Below, in pieces: positions 46,120-56,436 of a stretch of 64,000 bases of DNA (positions are counted from its first letter, which is position 1; every line of letters begins with the position of its first letter). Position numbers and translations under genes: made by a program. The stretch covers positions 24,714,214 through 24,778,213 of the forward strand of contig CM049320.1 in the NCBI GenBank assembly GCA_026874595.1, given 5' to 3'. The notes under the pieces were generated by a model. That model was given only the letters and a program-made list of their open reading frames with translations, was not told the DNA's origin and did no database searches. The DNA comes from Sipunculus nudus (lineage: Eukaryota; Annelida; Sipuncula; Golfingiida; Sipunculidae).

Positions 46120-46400
46120 AATGTAAAAGATCTCTAACTGCCTGAAGATGTAGTTGGAGGGGTCTAAGTCCCGTTCCCTGCATGGGCGCTCCTTAGGCGT
46201 AACATTTTTATTGGAGTCGAAGCCGATGATGCCATCAAGCCAATCAGCTAGAGAGTCGTTACAGCCACCAGCGTGCTCAAGGGGGCAAGCAAGAGAAGAA
46301 TATGAGGAGACCTGAGAGCAACAGCATCCACAGGTATACAACGAAGAAACCGCGGTACACCCCCTAGCAGGCGCGACAGCGTGAACCACGCCCACCAATC
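46120..46400. other. GC-richer unique segment
   Basis: Unique sequence with frequent CpG. A 97-aa minus ORF (46105-46398) and an overlapping ORF show no domain. Confidence 0.25.
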
Positions 46401-46404
46401 ACCT

Positions 46405-46482
46405 GTGTTCTTCGTGCGTTTTATTTTCGCAATAACTTTCCTTTCGCGCAACCATCGCAAACAAAAAGCCGATCACTTTATT
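46405..46482. repeat. CGCGAA-family fragment
   Basis: GTGCGTTTTATTTTCGCAAT, CTTTCGCGCAACCATCGC and AACAAAAAGCCGATCA follow the family word order, diverged. Confidence 0.5.
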
Positions 46483-46800
46483 CCAAGTATTAATCGCCAT
46501 ATACATCTATATATAGCTAGGGAAATTTTCATTCTGCTGTTCTTGCTTGTTATAACATTTGGGGGGGAGCCATGGATCTTGCTGGCCCTTTTCGTCAGAA
46601 AATCTGAAAAATAGAAATAAATCAAGCTTTAAAATTTACATCGATTAATTATAATTGAGCAAACAACCTTTTAAAAAATTGTAGAGAAAAAAAAGAACGG
46701 TTCATTTAAGGCAAAAGCTTTCATAAAATACTTCAGACGATATATGCTGATAAACAAATTTAAGGTAAATGAATTGTTTCATGGGCATGTGTAAGCCAGC

Positions 46801-46880
46801 ATTTTTTTTCAATTTACCATAACATTTTACCCACTAATGCATTTTTTTTCAATTTTCCATAACATTTTACCAACTAATGC
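46801..46880 (+). repeat. 40-bp tandem duplication
   Basis: Two units starting ATTTTTTTTCAATTTWCCAT and ending ACTAATGC, nearly identical. Confidence 0.95.
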
Positions 46881-47149
46881 ATAGATTTTGACCTTTTGAC
46901 ATGAACATATTCTAAACGCTTAGAATGCGCTCTACATTTTAGTATATGTAGAAAGTTTGGGATATCAGAAAATGGGCGATTTTATATGAATTTTAAATAT
47001 TTTAATGAATTTCAGATGTATGACAAAATATTCCTTTATTTCATACCTGAACAGCTATAAAGAATATATCTGGGCATTGTGTTAAAATATAGGTAAACCC
47101 CTAAAGTTATCTGAGCTCAGCAGACTGTATACAAGTCATCTGAGCTATA

Positions 47150-47940
47150 AAGCGCTCAAGCTTTGTCCGTCGTCCGTCTGGTCGTGCCTAAAATTTAACA
47201 GGGGTGAAATCGCAAGGGCTGGACCTATATAAACTTCTAACCTGCCCTCCCTGGAGATCCTTCAAAAATCTTCTTAGAAACTTGAAATTAGGTCACTGTG
47301 ACCTATATTCGCAGTGAGCCTGCTTGTGGACCCAAGAATTATCAACGATTCGATACAAATGCTCCAGTATCTCAATAATTAACGCATTGATTGCTTTAAT
47401 TTTTACCTTGCTTATTTATCACGCACAGTTTCATCAGCCACGACAGACTGGTAACCATCTGTATTTTTTTTTCTGTATATACCATGATCTTCAAGGTCAA
47501 TTCTGCGGCGTTCCAGGATTATTGTGATGCCATAACTTACTGAAGATTTTCCCCTAAAATGTGACACACCAGTGGTTCCGCCAGGTTCTTAGATAAGTTC
47601 GTGGTAACCTTGCCATCGGATTTCAAGGTCAAACCTGCAGAATTTTTATGTATAATGACGTATAGAACTTTCGAAGTACTGTTTATTTTTATCTCAAACT
47701 TGACACATGCATCAGTTGTTTCTGTCATGTTCTCAGAGGCGTTTGAAAACTGGATACACTGATCTTGATCTTCAAAGTCAAATCTCCGGAAATCTAGAAT
47801 AATTATGAACCCTCCGTACTGAAGATTTTCCTCAGATTTAACACATTTTCCCCTCTACAATGCTCTTTGACAAGGTGAGAAAAACTTTTTAAGTACTGAA
47901 GGTTTTCCTCTCATATTTGTCACGAAAGTTGTTTCTTAAT
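47150..47940 (+). repeat. Diverged ~145-bp tandem repeat with AGGTCA half-sites
   Basis: After a GTCCGTCGTCCGTC start, units begin with GATCTTCAAGGTCAA (47484), GATTTCAAGGTCAAA (47621) and GATCTTCAAAGTCAAA (47768). Each is followed by CTGCRG/CTCCGG, an ACTGAAGATTTTCC-type block and TGACACA or TAACACA. Unit spacing is about 140-147 bp. The first part holds a perfect palindromic AGGTCA pair (47290-47304). It shares style but no clear alignment with the DR1-bearing repeats. Confidence 0.6.
47290..47304. promoter_or_regulatory. Perfect ERE-type palindrome (IR3)
   Basis: AGGTCACTGTGACCT is two consensus half-sites inverted with three bases between, the consensus site of estrogen-receptor-class nuclear receptors. 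It sits inside a repeat; whether it is bound is unknown. Confidence 0.5.
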
Positions 47941-48019
47941 CAACGCTCTGTGGAAGATAAATAAAAACCATAATAAATGATACCAGGGGTATTAAGTAGA
48001 CGCTAGATTGAGAAGGCGT

Positions 48020-48026
<7 letters not shown>

Positions 48027-48075
<49 letters not shown>
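48027..48075. repeat. (AT)n microsatellite
   Basis: A 49-bp AT run. Confidence 0.95.
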
Positions 48076-48080
<5 letters not shown>

Positions 48081-48203
48081 TAATCTACTGGTTTCCTCCA
48101 TTTCAATCAGAAAGTCTAACCTGATGAGTGCAACAACATGTTGCACGAAACTACGTAATCGTAAAAATATCTGATGAAACTTGACTCCTCTATATTTGTA
48201 TAA

Positions 48204-48239
48204 TTATATTATATTATATTATATTATATTATATATATA

Positions 48240-48273
<34 letters not shown>
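48204..48273. repeat. (ATATT)n and (AT)n microsatellite
   Basis: TATAT/TATATT steps followed by an AT run. The overlying ORF is Ile/Tyr-rich simple sequence. Confidence 0.95.
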
Positions 48274-48275
<2 letters not shown>

Positions 48276-48369
48276 TTTTATACCACACACAGATGAGAGA
48301 GATGTAGAGAAAAAGAGAGGGAGGGAGGTGGAATGGAGCAGCCTAGGGTCCATCTTTATCAGTTAGGGG

Positions 48370-48900
48370 GGATCACATCTCAGCTTGTCAGAGGATTGCT
48401 TACAGAACTAGATTAATCACCAGCAATAAATCACGTACGAAAGGAGGCAGCATCTGTCCCACAGACCACGGGAGCCCATGTTCTCATGTCGTAACGGCCC
48501 CAACAAGCTCATCAATTTAACTTAATTACCAACGCATATTCGAAAAACTTACAGGTCCCTATCACGTTACCCGAGCCGGTGTAACGGCAAGGTGTTGCCC
48601 CGAGCGTCACATGACTTGGGTATCCGTGACGCGCCTTCCCGCCCTGACGACAGCCCCTTGGGGGATCCTTATTTCCTTTTCATCACAATAATGTAAGGCT
48701 CATCAGATTAAACCACTCCCATCTGTACTGGGTGGGGCGTTTAGAGGTAAAGCCCGGGGTCTTTAAAGTCGCATGTTGACGCCAGTGTCAAATTTCACCA
48801 CTTGTCATCTATACCCTGATGTCCTGCGCACGCGCATTCCCCTCTTACCGTTTTTACGCCCTCTCAGTCTAGCGTCTGTGTAAATACCACAAGCCTCGTT
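48370..48900. other. CpG-rich unique island, candidate cis-regulatory element
   Basis: About 530 bp of high-complexity DNA with many CpGs (GTTACCCGAGCCGGTGTAAC, GTGACGCGCCTTCCCGCCC) and TAAT-type cores (CTTAATTACC near 48525). No ORF of note. Possibly a conserved enhancer. Confidence 0.35.
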
Positions 48901-49141
48901 TTGTATTGTTTTATTTTTCATGTTTTACCAATAAGCACATGATATGGATTATGAAATTACATCACAATGTCAAATACAAACACAATATACACACAACATT
49001 TTTGTGTGAATGTATATATGTAAATTTAACATCATATTTAGCATTTTATTTGGAATGGCGTATATGGTAATGGTACTTCATATTTTTAATATAGCAAAAT
49101 ATATATAACCATCACACACACATAAAAATTATATGTGTATG

Positions 49142-49333
49142 CAGGGGCGGATCCAGGATTTTGGAAAGGGGAGTGTCACGCCCAGGTAGACTGAAAGAAA
49201 ACCTGAAAAAGGTCCTCTGGTCCGGGAAGGAGGGGGCGATCGATCAGGGTCCCAAAATCTGGTTTGAAACCCAAAAAAAGGGTTCGGCTCCAAGGGGGGG
49301 GGGGGGTTCAGGACCCCGTTGGATCCGCTACTG
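49142..49333 (+). mobile_element. hAT-like MITE (CAGGGGCGGATCC family), plus copy
   Basis: Starts CAGGGGCGGATCCAGGATTT and ends GGATCCGCTACTG, giving inverted termini CAGGGGCGGATCC / CAGTAGCGGATCC. A G run lies at 49296-49307. It matches 38303-38509 in inverse orientation. No convincing target-site duplication flanks it. Confidence 0.7.
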
Positions 49334-49339
49334 GTTTAT

Positions 49340-49880
49340 ATATGTATACGTATTACAATGTTAGTCTGTGGAGGTGTGAGGGTTCAGCCTTTTGCTTTTA
49401 CCCTAACCTCCTGCATTACGGCATGCTGCTGCATGAACATTAATAACGTGTTAGCAGAATCGCTTTATAGGAACCGCTTATCACCCAAATTGATTTTAAG
49501 TTTCAATTAAGATTAAGAATAGATGTAGGACATTTAGGCAACTTGTACAAAATGTAGAGATTGGAAAGTACATGCATGATTCTCATGTTTTTATTTCCTA
49601 TATTGATTTAAAATCAATTACATAAGTGTCAAACATATTTGTCTGTATTCATTTTAAATTAGAATAAAATACTATAGTAGGGGATCAAACCAAGAAAAGT
49701 TTTGGATGTTAATAGCTATAGTCATAGTGCAAGGAGCCCTTTAAAAAGTGGCTCGCTTTCACTGAGTGCTTGAAATAATAATGTTCAAATCGTTAAAAAA
49801 AAACAGACAATTAGTTAATATTTATAATAACACTAATTAAGCTAGGTTTTATATAACACGTATACGTTATGGGTTCTATA
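49340..49880. other. Unique AT-rich intergenic sequence
   Basis: No gene or repeat recognised; the small ORF at 49319-49510 lacks a domain. Confidence 0.3.
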
Positions 49881-49881
49881 A

Positions 49882-50380
49882 CAGTGACGTAAGACCCGAG
49901 TCCGGACTTGGACTCGAGTAGACTTTTTCAGGGACACTAACATGGTCCGGGACTCGGACTTGTACTTGTATACTCCGAGGTCAGGACTCGAGATATCACG
50001 CGAGATCATCTCGTATCCAAGGGGAGAAAGACTGTCACATGTATGAACGTGGAGGTTCAGATGAGGGAACACACTCATGTATAGAGACTTACATATATGA
50101 ACTACCCGTATTCACAGAAAATTAAAAAACTGAAAGACTGTATTTATAAAGCTTTATTCCTGCATCGGAATCTAAATGTATTTGAACAGCAGAGCACAAG
50201 CATGTGTGAATTATAACAAAAATATTCATGATAGTCTCGAATATCCAGTTTAAAGGGGTTTAATAAAGATAACATTATTGGACTCGGATTTGGACTCGAG
50301 CTTTAAAGGACTCGTACTCGAACCTAAAGGACTCGGACTTGGACTCGTACTCGTATGGCGCGGACTCGACTACAACACTG
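49882..50380. mobile_element. hAT-like MITE with terminal inverted repeats and 8-bp target-site duplication
   Basis: The left end is CAGTGACGTAAGACCCGAGT; the right end reverse-complemented is CAGTGTTGTAGTCGAGTCC. The flanking octamers TTCTATAA (49874-49881) and TTTTATAA (50381-50388) match at seven of eight bases, the 8-bp duplication expected of hAT elements. Subterminal DNA is rich in GGACTCGGACTTG words; the centre is AT-rich and non-coding. The 27015-27180 relic belongs to the same family. Confidence 0.75.
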
Positions 50381-50829
50381 TTTTATAATTTGGATTTGAA
50401 ACCATCTTTGTATTGTATTGGTTTTCCTATAGGGCTGCCACCTGAAATCGTACTGCAATATTTAAATTTCGACTAATTATCAAATTGAATATCAAGATCA
50501 CCTGCCATCCGCACCTGCCGCCAATAATTCCTGTGATCTTGATGTTGGCGAGAGAATGAAGATTTACTGTATATAGTAAATGGTAAAGTGCAGAAGTCAA
50601 ACTGGAAAGACAACTTTTGTTGCTAAAACTCCCTTCCCCCCGCCTCACTCATTGCAGAGTTGGGTGAAGTTTATCCTCGGGTCAGCTGTATATGAATACT
50701 CATATTATCATGTCATAAAAACATAAATATGAACTTTAAGTGTTCAGTAATAAAGGTAAGGGTACATGATTCAAAATAGCACCGGTTGACGAGGGCATGT
50801 AGTACAGCACAGTCAAATAAATATATACC

Positions 50830-50843
50830 GCCATCTGGTGAGC
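50830..50843 (-). promoter_or_regulatory. CTCF-like core motif
   Basis: On the minus strand CTCACCAGATGGC matches CCASYAGRKGGC except at the first position. Its context (GCCATCTGGYGAGCAA) is shared with 52871, so both could come from one repeat. Confidence 0.35.
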
Positions 50844-52870
50844 AATGGATACATTATTATCTAAACAGACTGCACATCATCTTGAATACAAGGCAGGCAA
50901 ACGTATTCTTAATCTCATATTATTATCATATAACACACTTGCATATGAAATATATATTATTAATACATATTTTGCTTAAACTGAACCCATTCCCGGGAAT
51001 GAAACCTTTTTTTCTATTTATTTTTCCACAAAAAAAAAAAAGCATAAGGTTGTGTGATTCATTAAAAAAAAAACTATTGACACATCTACGAGTACTCTCA
51101 ACTCGGAAATGACGTCATCCACAGTGAAACCCCTGCGACAGAAAATCTCAGGAAAAGCTTAGTATTTCTGACACTGCATGACAGCTGCAAATTTTCAGGG
51201 AAGAATACAAACAACATGATTTGCAAGATTTAAGTCATTTCTAAATTTTACCTGGGACGTCAAATTTTTCACCAGCCTATCACATCAGGGCCCAGTCTCC
51301 GTGTGTTTATGTAATGCGCCCTACACATAACTAACCCCCATGCGAATACGTTTACCTAACCTGTTACGTAGTCACTGAATTAATATTCGACTCAGTATTT
51401 ATTAACATTGAACTATAGTTGGGGTGCATCATCATACATATAAAACTAAATCAACGTTGTTTCGTTCCTCCGAGAAAATTGTATATGCATTTAGGTAAAT
51501 TCTTGCGTTTAAAGTGCAAAACTTTTGATCTTTTAAGCCTCAATGTTTCCAGTTCTTACATACAGAGAATATTGCGGGCCTAGAATAAAAGAAATAAGAA
51601 TACATTTATATTGTATAAATATTCATATAATTACTGTCATTATACCTAAATAGCTGTATAATTAGTTCTTAAAGGTATGACAAGTACATGTATGCTGCTA
51701 AATTACAGATCTCCATTTTATCATTTTATATCATATATGTAAGAATTTTTCAACGGTTGTTCTATAATATGTTTTTTTAAATATTTATCTCTTAAATAAA
51801 CATACAATAAACAAAAAATCTACAAAAAAATGATATGATATCTAATTAATACAATAGTTTATACAATACTGACTCTCTCTTCTTTATTCATATTTATGTG
51901 TCTATTTTTTTTTCTATTAGCAAGTTATGATTTGAACAACTTAATTGAGCTAATGCTCGTCTATGTTTTATATTTGGTACACAAATCAAATATTTCTCTT
52001 AGGTAATAATTGATTTAAAACTACTGTAAAGTTCCAATTTACTACTTTTTTGAACATCACTTTACCGGTTTTGCATAGCCATATCTCTAATTCTAAATTT
52101 TAATCTCTCATCCCTCTCATCTTATGCCCATCCATTTATAAATATCAAAATATTGCATCAATACACATATCCAAGTACTGCATTGAAAAGTATACGTTTA
52201 CTTTGTGTTGGCCTTGTAATCTTTCCCTTTTCATCAAATTTATGAAACATGTTATAAAAGTACTTTGGGTACTTAGTAATATGATATCGGTTTAATTTAA
52301 CCCTATAATGCATACATTTGATTACCTGATTAACATTGCCCCAGTCAGCTAAATTAGTAGTATACTGTACTATATGAATTTAATTCTTTCTATAATCTCA
52401 CTCCTCTAATTACCCCAAAACTCCGACCCAATTAAACTGAAAAAAAAAGAATAAAATAAAATCTCATTGTTAAGTGACTAAACTTCTATGAAATGTTTTC
52501 AGGATACCAAATGCTCTCTCCGACTGTAGTGCCTGTTGCCGTTGAGTTTTGTACCATGTAAATTTCATTGTAAAATATATACCCGACTATTTATAAAATG
52601 ACACGGGGGAACATGATATGTTTTCAAGTGGACAATTATTTGATGTTGAGGGCGACTACATCATATTGTTTGGGAAGTTTGAAATAATACAGGAATAGGC
52701 AAGGTATAACCGTCCCCAGCCCCCCCCCCCCTTCAGGTATACGCGCAGTGTAGCCAAATACCGTTTGCAAATGGAAAGGATATATAATAACCTTTTAGTG
52801 GTATAATGAGTCAACTAAGAGGTAATGATGTAGTTGATGTAGATGTAGTTGAAAAATATACGCTTATAAT

Positions 52871-52886
52871 GCCATCTGGCGAGCAA
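52871..52886 (-). promoter_or_regulatory. CTCF-like core motif
   Basis: On the minus strand CTCGCCAGATGGC matches CCASYAGRKGGC except at the first position. Confidence 0.3.
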
Positions 52887-53279
52887 CAGGCAAACTAATG
52901 TCAGAGTCATCCGAGCTGCATATCACTAACCGACGATAATGTCCGGCAGTTGACAGGAAACGTTTGAAAATGTTGAAGCTACAAGCTACAATTATTTAAG
53001 TGTAAAAGTTCTTATCATGCCTGAAACTAGGTCAATGTGGTGTTGTTCCTAGAAAATTCAAATACATACATATTTTCGTTTTACATTGAAAACCGGTTAA
53101 AACGCTTCAAGGCTCCTTATCTATATCCACATGAACTACATTGATAAAATATGATCCATACAGTACAGTGTCTATGTCCCTATCATTAATAAATATTCCG
53201 TAATTTATAAATTAACTACACCATGTCTACATCTAGGTGCACAATTCACAACAACTTTTATTAGATCACCAACTTTGCA

Positions 53280-53620
53280 TTGTTTACAACCGTATACGGC
53301 TGTACTAGTAATTTCATCATTTGTGGATCGTGGACGCTAATTGTGCCGTCGGCGTGTGGCAGAGGAACGATGAGCGTCAGTCTGTATATCGGTCTGTCTG
53401 TCTGTCCATCCGTCCAAAATGGTGCTGACGCGATAACTTTCAACAAACTGACATTCAGTCACCATATTTACACCAATTATACATCAGGGCTAGTCCCGAG
53501 TTCGAATATGGATGACCTTTATGCATTTCAAGATCACATAGGTAGTCTAAATAAAGGAGATAGCGCAAGTATAGTCTACAACAAGCTTGGCTGCTCCCAG
53601 AGTGACCTCCCTGACCTTAC
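53280..53620 (+). repeat. GTCTGTCCATCCGTCC-type dispersed repeat relic
   Basis: GTCTGTCTGTCCATCCGTCC followed by GTGCTGACGCGATAACTT recalls the start of copy A at 4390 (GTCAGTCTGTCCATC, GTTGCCGCGATAACTT), so it may be a distant member of that family. It contains GATGACCTTT, TTCAAGATCAC and a DR3 at 53603-53617. The 131-aa ORF at 53280-53675 runs through it and into (ATT)n and has no recognisable domain. Confidence 0.45.
53603..53617 (-). promoter_or_regulatory. DR3-type nuclear-receptor motif
   Basis: TGACCTCCCTGACCT equals AGGTCAGGGAGGTCA on the minus strand: two perfect half-sites in direct orientation with three bases between, a VDR-type spacing. Motif match only. Confidence 0.35.
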
Positions 53621-53668
53621 TAATATTATTATTATTATAATTATTAATTTTAACATTATTATTATTAC
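53620..53668. repeat. (ATT)n microsatellite
   Basis: Imperfect ATT/AAT steps. Confidence 0.9.
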
Positions 53669-53696
53669 TTTGTAAAATAATAATTATTTTGTTGGA

Positions 53697-53805
53697 GGTA
53701 CCCGGCTCCATTTTAATTGCAAGCTTAACTTAGTATATGTTCCTCTGAAAAATTCCATTCCGGTTTCGGACTTCCTTACAGGACAGCATCACCCACGTCC
53801 TCTCA
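53697..53805 (+). repeat. Dispersed repeat X, 5' part of a split copy
   Basis: GGCTCCATTTTAATTGCAAG, CTTAACTTAGTATATGTTCC and ATTCCATTCCGGTTTCGGAC align with 15770-15850. The matching 3' part resumes at 54552, so about 750 bp appears inserted. A hAT-style CAGTGGCGTATTC at 53810 may mark one inserted element, but its other end was not found. Confidence 0.45.
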
Positions 53806-53809
53806 TTTC

Positions 53810-54550
53810 AGTGGCGTATTCAGAATTCAAGAACAGAGGGCGTTAATACTGGGTTAGCGGTTGATGGGTATTAAGAGTAAATAATTTCTGAAAATGAGTA
53901 TATATTTTTTTGTGTTATAAATATATGTTTATATATTTATATATATACACACAATTTATATATTTATATTTATATGAAAATGTTTTGTAATAAAATCCAG
54001 AGGACTTTTGTTTCATTAAATACAGGTTAATAACTGGTACGAGGGGGAGGGTATGGGATGGGGTAGCTCCCCTCCCATATTGAGAAAATGTTTAATTGTG
54101 CATTTTAAAGAGGCAGATTTCACCAAGAAGATGAGGAATTTCTGTTCCTCAACTACTATTTTCTAAAATGTCTTTGCATAACGTAGTCAAACTTAGGGGG
54201 TAGGGGTTCACGTGTGGCCGGCTTTAATAATACATTTCTTCACAATTAGAGATTAAGTGGAAAGTCCAAACATTCAACATGTAATCACCCAGCAGAATGT
54301 AATAACGGAATGACTCGATCCCTTACTATAGAATCATTAGGATACTACCTTAATTAATGGAGCAAATCACAGAGCTGTCCTCTACATATGCATAAGAAAG
54401 TACTAAACTGTGGATAACTTTTTAGTTTAATTGCTTGGGCATAAAAATGATCTCTTTAAAAAAATTAATTACAAATAACTGAAAAAAGATAACATGACAG
54501 ATGTTACAGCTGAACCGGGGGGGGGGGGGGCGGGGCGGCGCCACTTCATT
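53810..54550. other. Sequence between the halves of repeat X, with AT and poly-G tracts
   Basis: Starts CAGTGGCGTATTCAG, contains AT-rich tracts at 53895-53980 and a G run at 54518-54530. No gene recognised. It is a candidate insertion of one or more elements. Confidence 0.3.
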
Positions 54551-54551
54551 T

Positions 54552-54690
54552 TAAATACTGGTGCTAACTAGTCCCGGTGACAACTGCACCTGAGGGCCCT
54601 GGGTATGTCGTCATCCCCATTACTGGGTCATACCTCCGAGGATCCCTGTCGTTTGTGACCGATACACTGCCGCTCGGCACGGCATGCATT
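54552..54690 (+). repeat. Dispersed repeat X, 3' part of a split copy
   Basis: AGTCCCGGTGACAACTGCAC followed by CTGAGGGCCCTGGG matches GGTGACTACTGCACCTGTGG of 15755-15945. Confidence 0.4.
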
Positions 54691-54691
54691 C

Positions 54692-54775
54692 CATAATAAT
54701 AATTATTATTATTATTGTTATCAATATTATTATTTTACTTATTAATATCATTATAAATTATTATTATTGATTATT
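54692..54775. repeat. (ATT)n microsatellite
   Basis: Interrupted ATT/AAT array with some palindromic symmetry. Confidence 0.9.
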
Positions 54776-54880
54776 CATGTCTCACTACAAACAAAGAGAG
54801 GCTACATAAAATGATTACTTAAAATATGAAACTATGCCCGGAGTCTGCAACCTTTTAACAAAATATAGTTCATACACGTA

Positions 54881-54888
54881 AATTATTA

Positions 54889-54926
<38 letters not shown>

Positions 54927-55019
54927 ATATTATAAATTTATTATTAATTTATTATAATCATTAGTGGTACAGTATCAGTAGTAGTGGTAGTAGAAGTAGT
55001 AGTAGTATCATCAATATTA

Positions 55020-55068
<49 letters not shown>

Positions 55069-55095
55069 ATTATTACTAGTAATAATAGAAGTATT
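54881..55095. repeat. (ATT)n / (AGT)n / (ATT)n compound microsatellite
   Basis: ATT array to about 54960, then AGTAGTGGTAGTAGAAGTAG-type steps to 55010, then a second ATT array to about 55075. Confidence 0.95.
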
Positions 55096-55214
55096 AGTAG
55101 TTAACTCACTGCCACGCATGTACTAAAATTAATAAACTAAACATCAAGCTTTAAACATTGGCTACACTCCCGTCTTGGCATGAAACCACAGGGTTGGTTT
55201 GAGCATAGAGTTAC

Positions 55215-55229
55215 GCCATCTGGTGGCTA
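55215..55229 (-). promoter_or_regulatory. CTCF-like motif, best match in the window
   Basis: GCCATCTGGTGG on plus equals CCACCAGATGGC on minus, matching all twelve core positions of CCASYAGRKGGC. It lies 1.2 kb from the right end of the glycosyltransferase cluster on its downstream side. Confidence 0.45.
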
Positions 55230-55499
55230 AAGTTAAAACTAACATGTATATAACAACGTGGTGACGGGGAGAATTTTAATTAGATAAACGGATGTATGTG
55301 ATGAACTTATCGTTTTTTGGTGCAGATTTTGGTGAATGGATCAGTGTCTTGAGACCCCTGGACGGTCATAATCGTTTAGAACCCAGACCCCGGTATTAAG
55401 TTATTAAATCGTTTTTTGGGTCATTTTGTTTCTGTAGCTGTAATTACCTATAAAGAAATGGAAGTCGCTCTTTGCCAAAAAAAAAAAAAAATAAAATAA

Positions 55500-55745
55500 A
55501 ATAATAATGAGTTCTGTTGGCAGGGACGAAAAGGGATACACCTATTGCTTTAATAAGTGTATCTCCAAATTGAAAGAAGAAGATTCCCCTTAGTCTGTCG
55601 CTGTAATCAATGTAATATTTGTATATCTGGCTTGCTGATTACAACATTATTTAAATAAATTTTCCCTTACCCCGTTCCATCGAAAGCTGGGCTTGATTTT
55701 TATAATTTTAATGTATTTCCTCTTTGAAATCCACAGTCTAGCGTC
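55500..55745 (-). pseudogene. GT15 mannosyltransferase pseudogene fragment
   Basis: Read on the minus strand, two blocks match the C-terminal half of the intact neighbours. About 55745-55680 gives LWISKRKYIKIIKIKPSF (neighbours: LWNATRKYIEIKQIKPTF). About 55627-55500 gives IDYSDRLRGIFFFQFGD followed by LIKAIGVSLFVPANRTH (neighbours: IDRLGGIYYYRWGD, PIKTIAVSLFVPENKTH). Between them NNVVIS corresponds to NNFAIS, after which about 17 bp are lost, shifting the frame. Nothing upstream of about 55745 aligns, so the N-terminal two thirds are gone. RWGD has become QFGD. It lies in the same orientation as the two intact genes and 0.7 kb downstream of the nearer one, consistent with tandem duplication followed by decay. 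Confidence 0.85.
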
Positions 55746-56436
55746 CGTCAGTCGTTTTTGTATAATTAATTTCTCATAGAATATTTTTTTAAAGATCTGT
55801 ATCAAAAGATGAACATTGAATGTTCATATAAGAGATAATGGCATAGACATATAATATTGCATCTTAAACTATTTTTGTTTTGTAGTTGGGACATTTAATA
55901 ATGCCAAATAGGTATTTAATCCAGGTTAATACGCCCGTTACTAACGCCCAGTCACCAAGAATATGCTATTTAGCCCTGTAATGGTCTTGTCAATGCAGCG
56001 ATATTTTCCCTAAAGTGTTTACAAATACATTCTCACGTAGGAATTCATTCTGTTATCTTATTGTACTTTTTTATATTTTGTGTAACATGTTGTATAACAA
56101 ATAATCATATATTTGTGGCCTTTGAGCAATATCGAAATAGCTATAATTAAAAGATTTGCTTGTTTAAACCTTTTTTACGTCAAGAATAACATGCATAATA
56201 TGGCATTTATAGGCCTGTCCGAATTATATTTCTTCAGCAATAAAAGCGCTAATTGCCATATGATTGTTTTGTTGCTTCTTGCTGTTCATAAATACATGAC
56301 GAATTCCTGGGGGAATACTTTGCAAAATGTCGGGTTCCAATCTGACTAAGATACACTGCCTTACACACATACACATATGACTGTGGTGTATGCAATTAGG
56401 AAAATAAACATTTACAGCTTTCATAATGCTTCCCAT

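Larger units (their letters stand above)
50400..53260. other. AT-rich gene desert
   Basis: No gene recognised. CpG is sparse again (about nine per kb by eye at 51541-52500). Two CTCF-like motifs lie here (50830-50840 and 52871-52880), and a C run sits at about 52720-52730. ORFs at 50427-50648 and 50786-51112 show no domain. Confidence 0.35.

Noticed and set aside
53280..53675. 131-aa ORF
   Set aside because: Runs through a repeat relic and ends in (ATT)n-encoded Ile; no domain.
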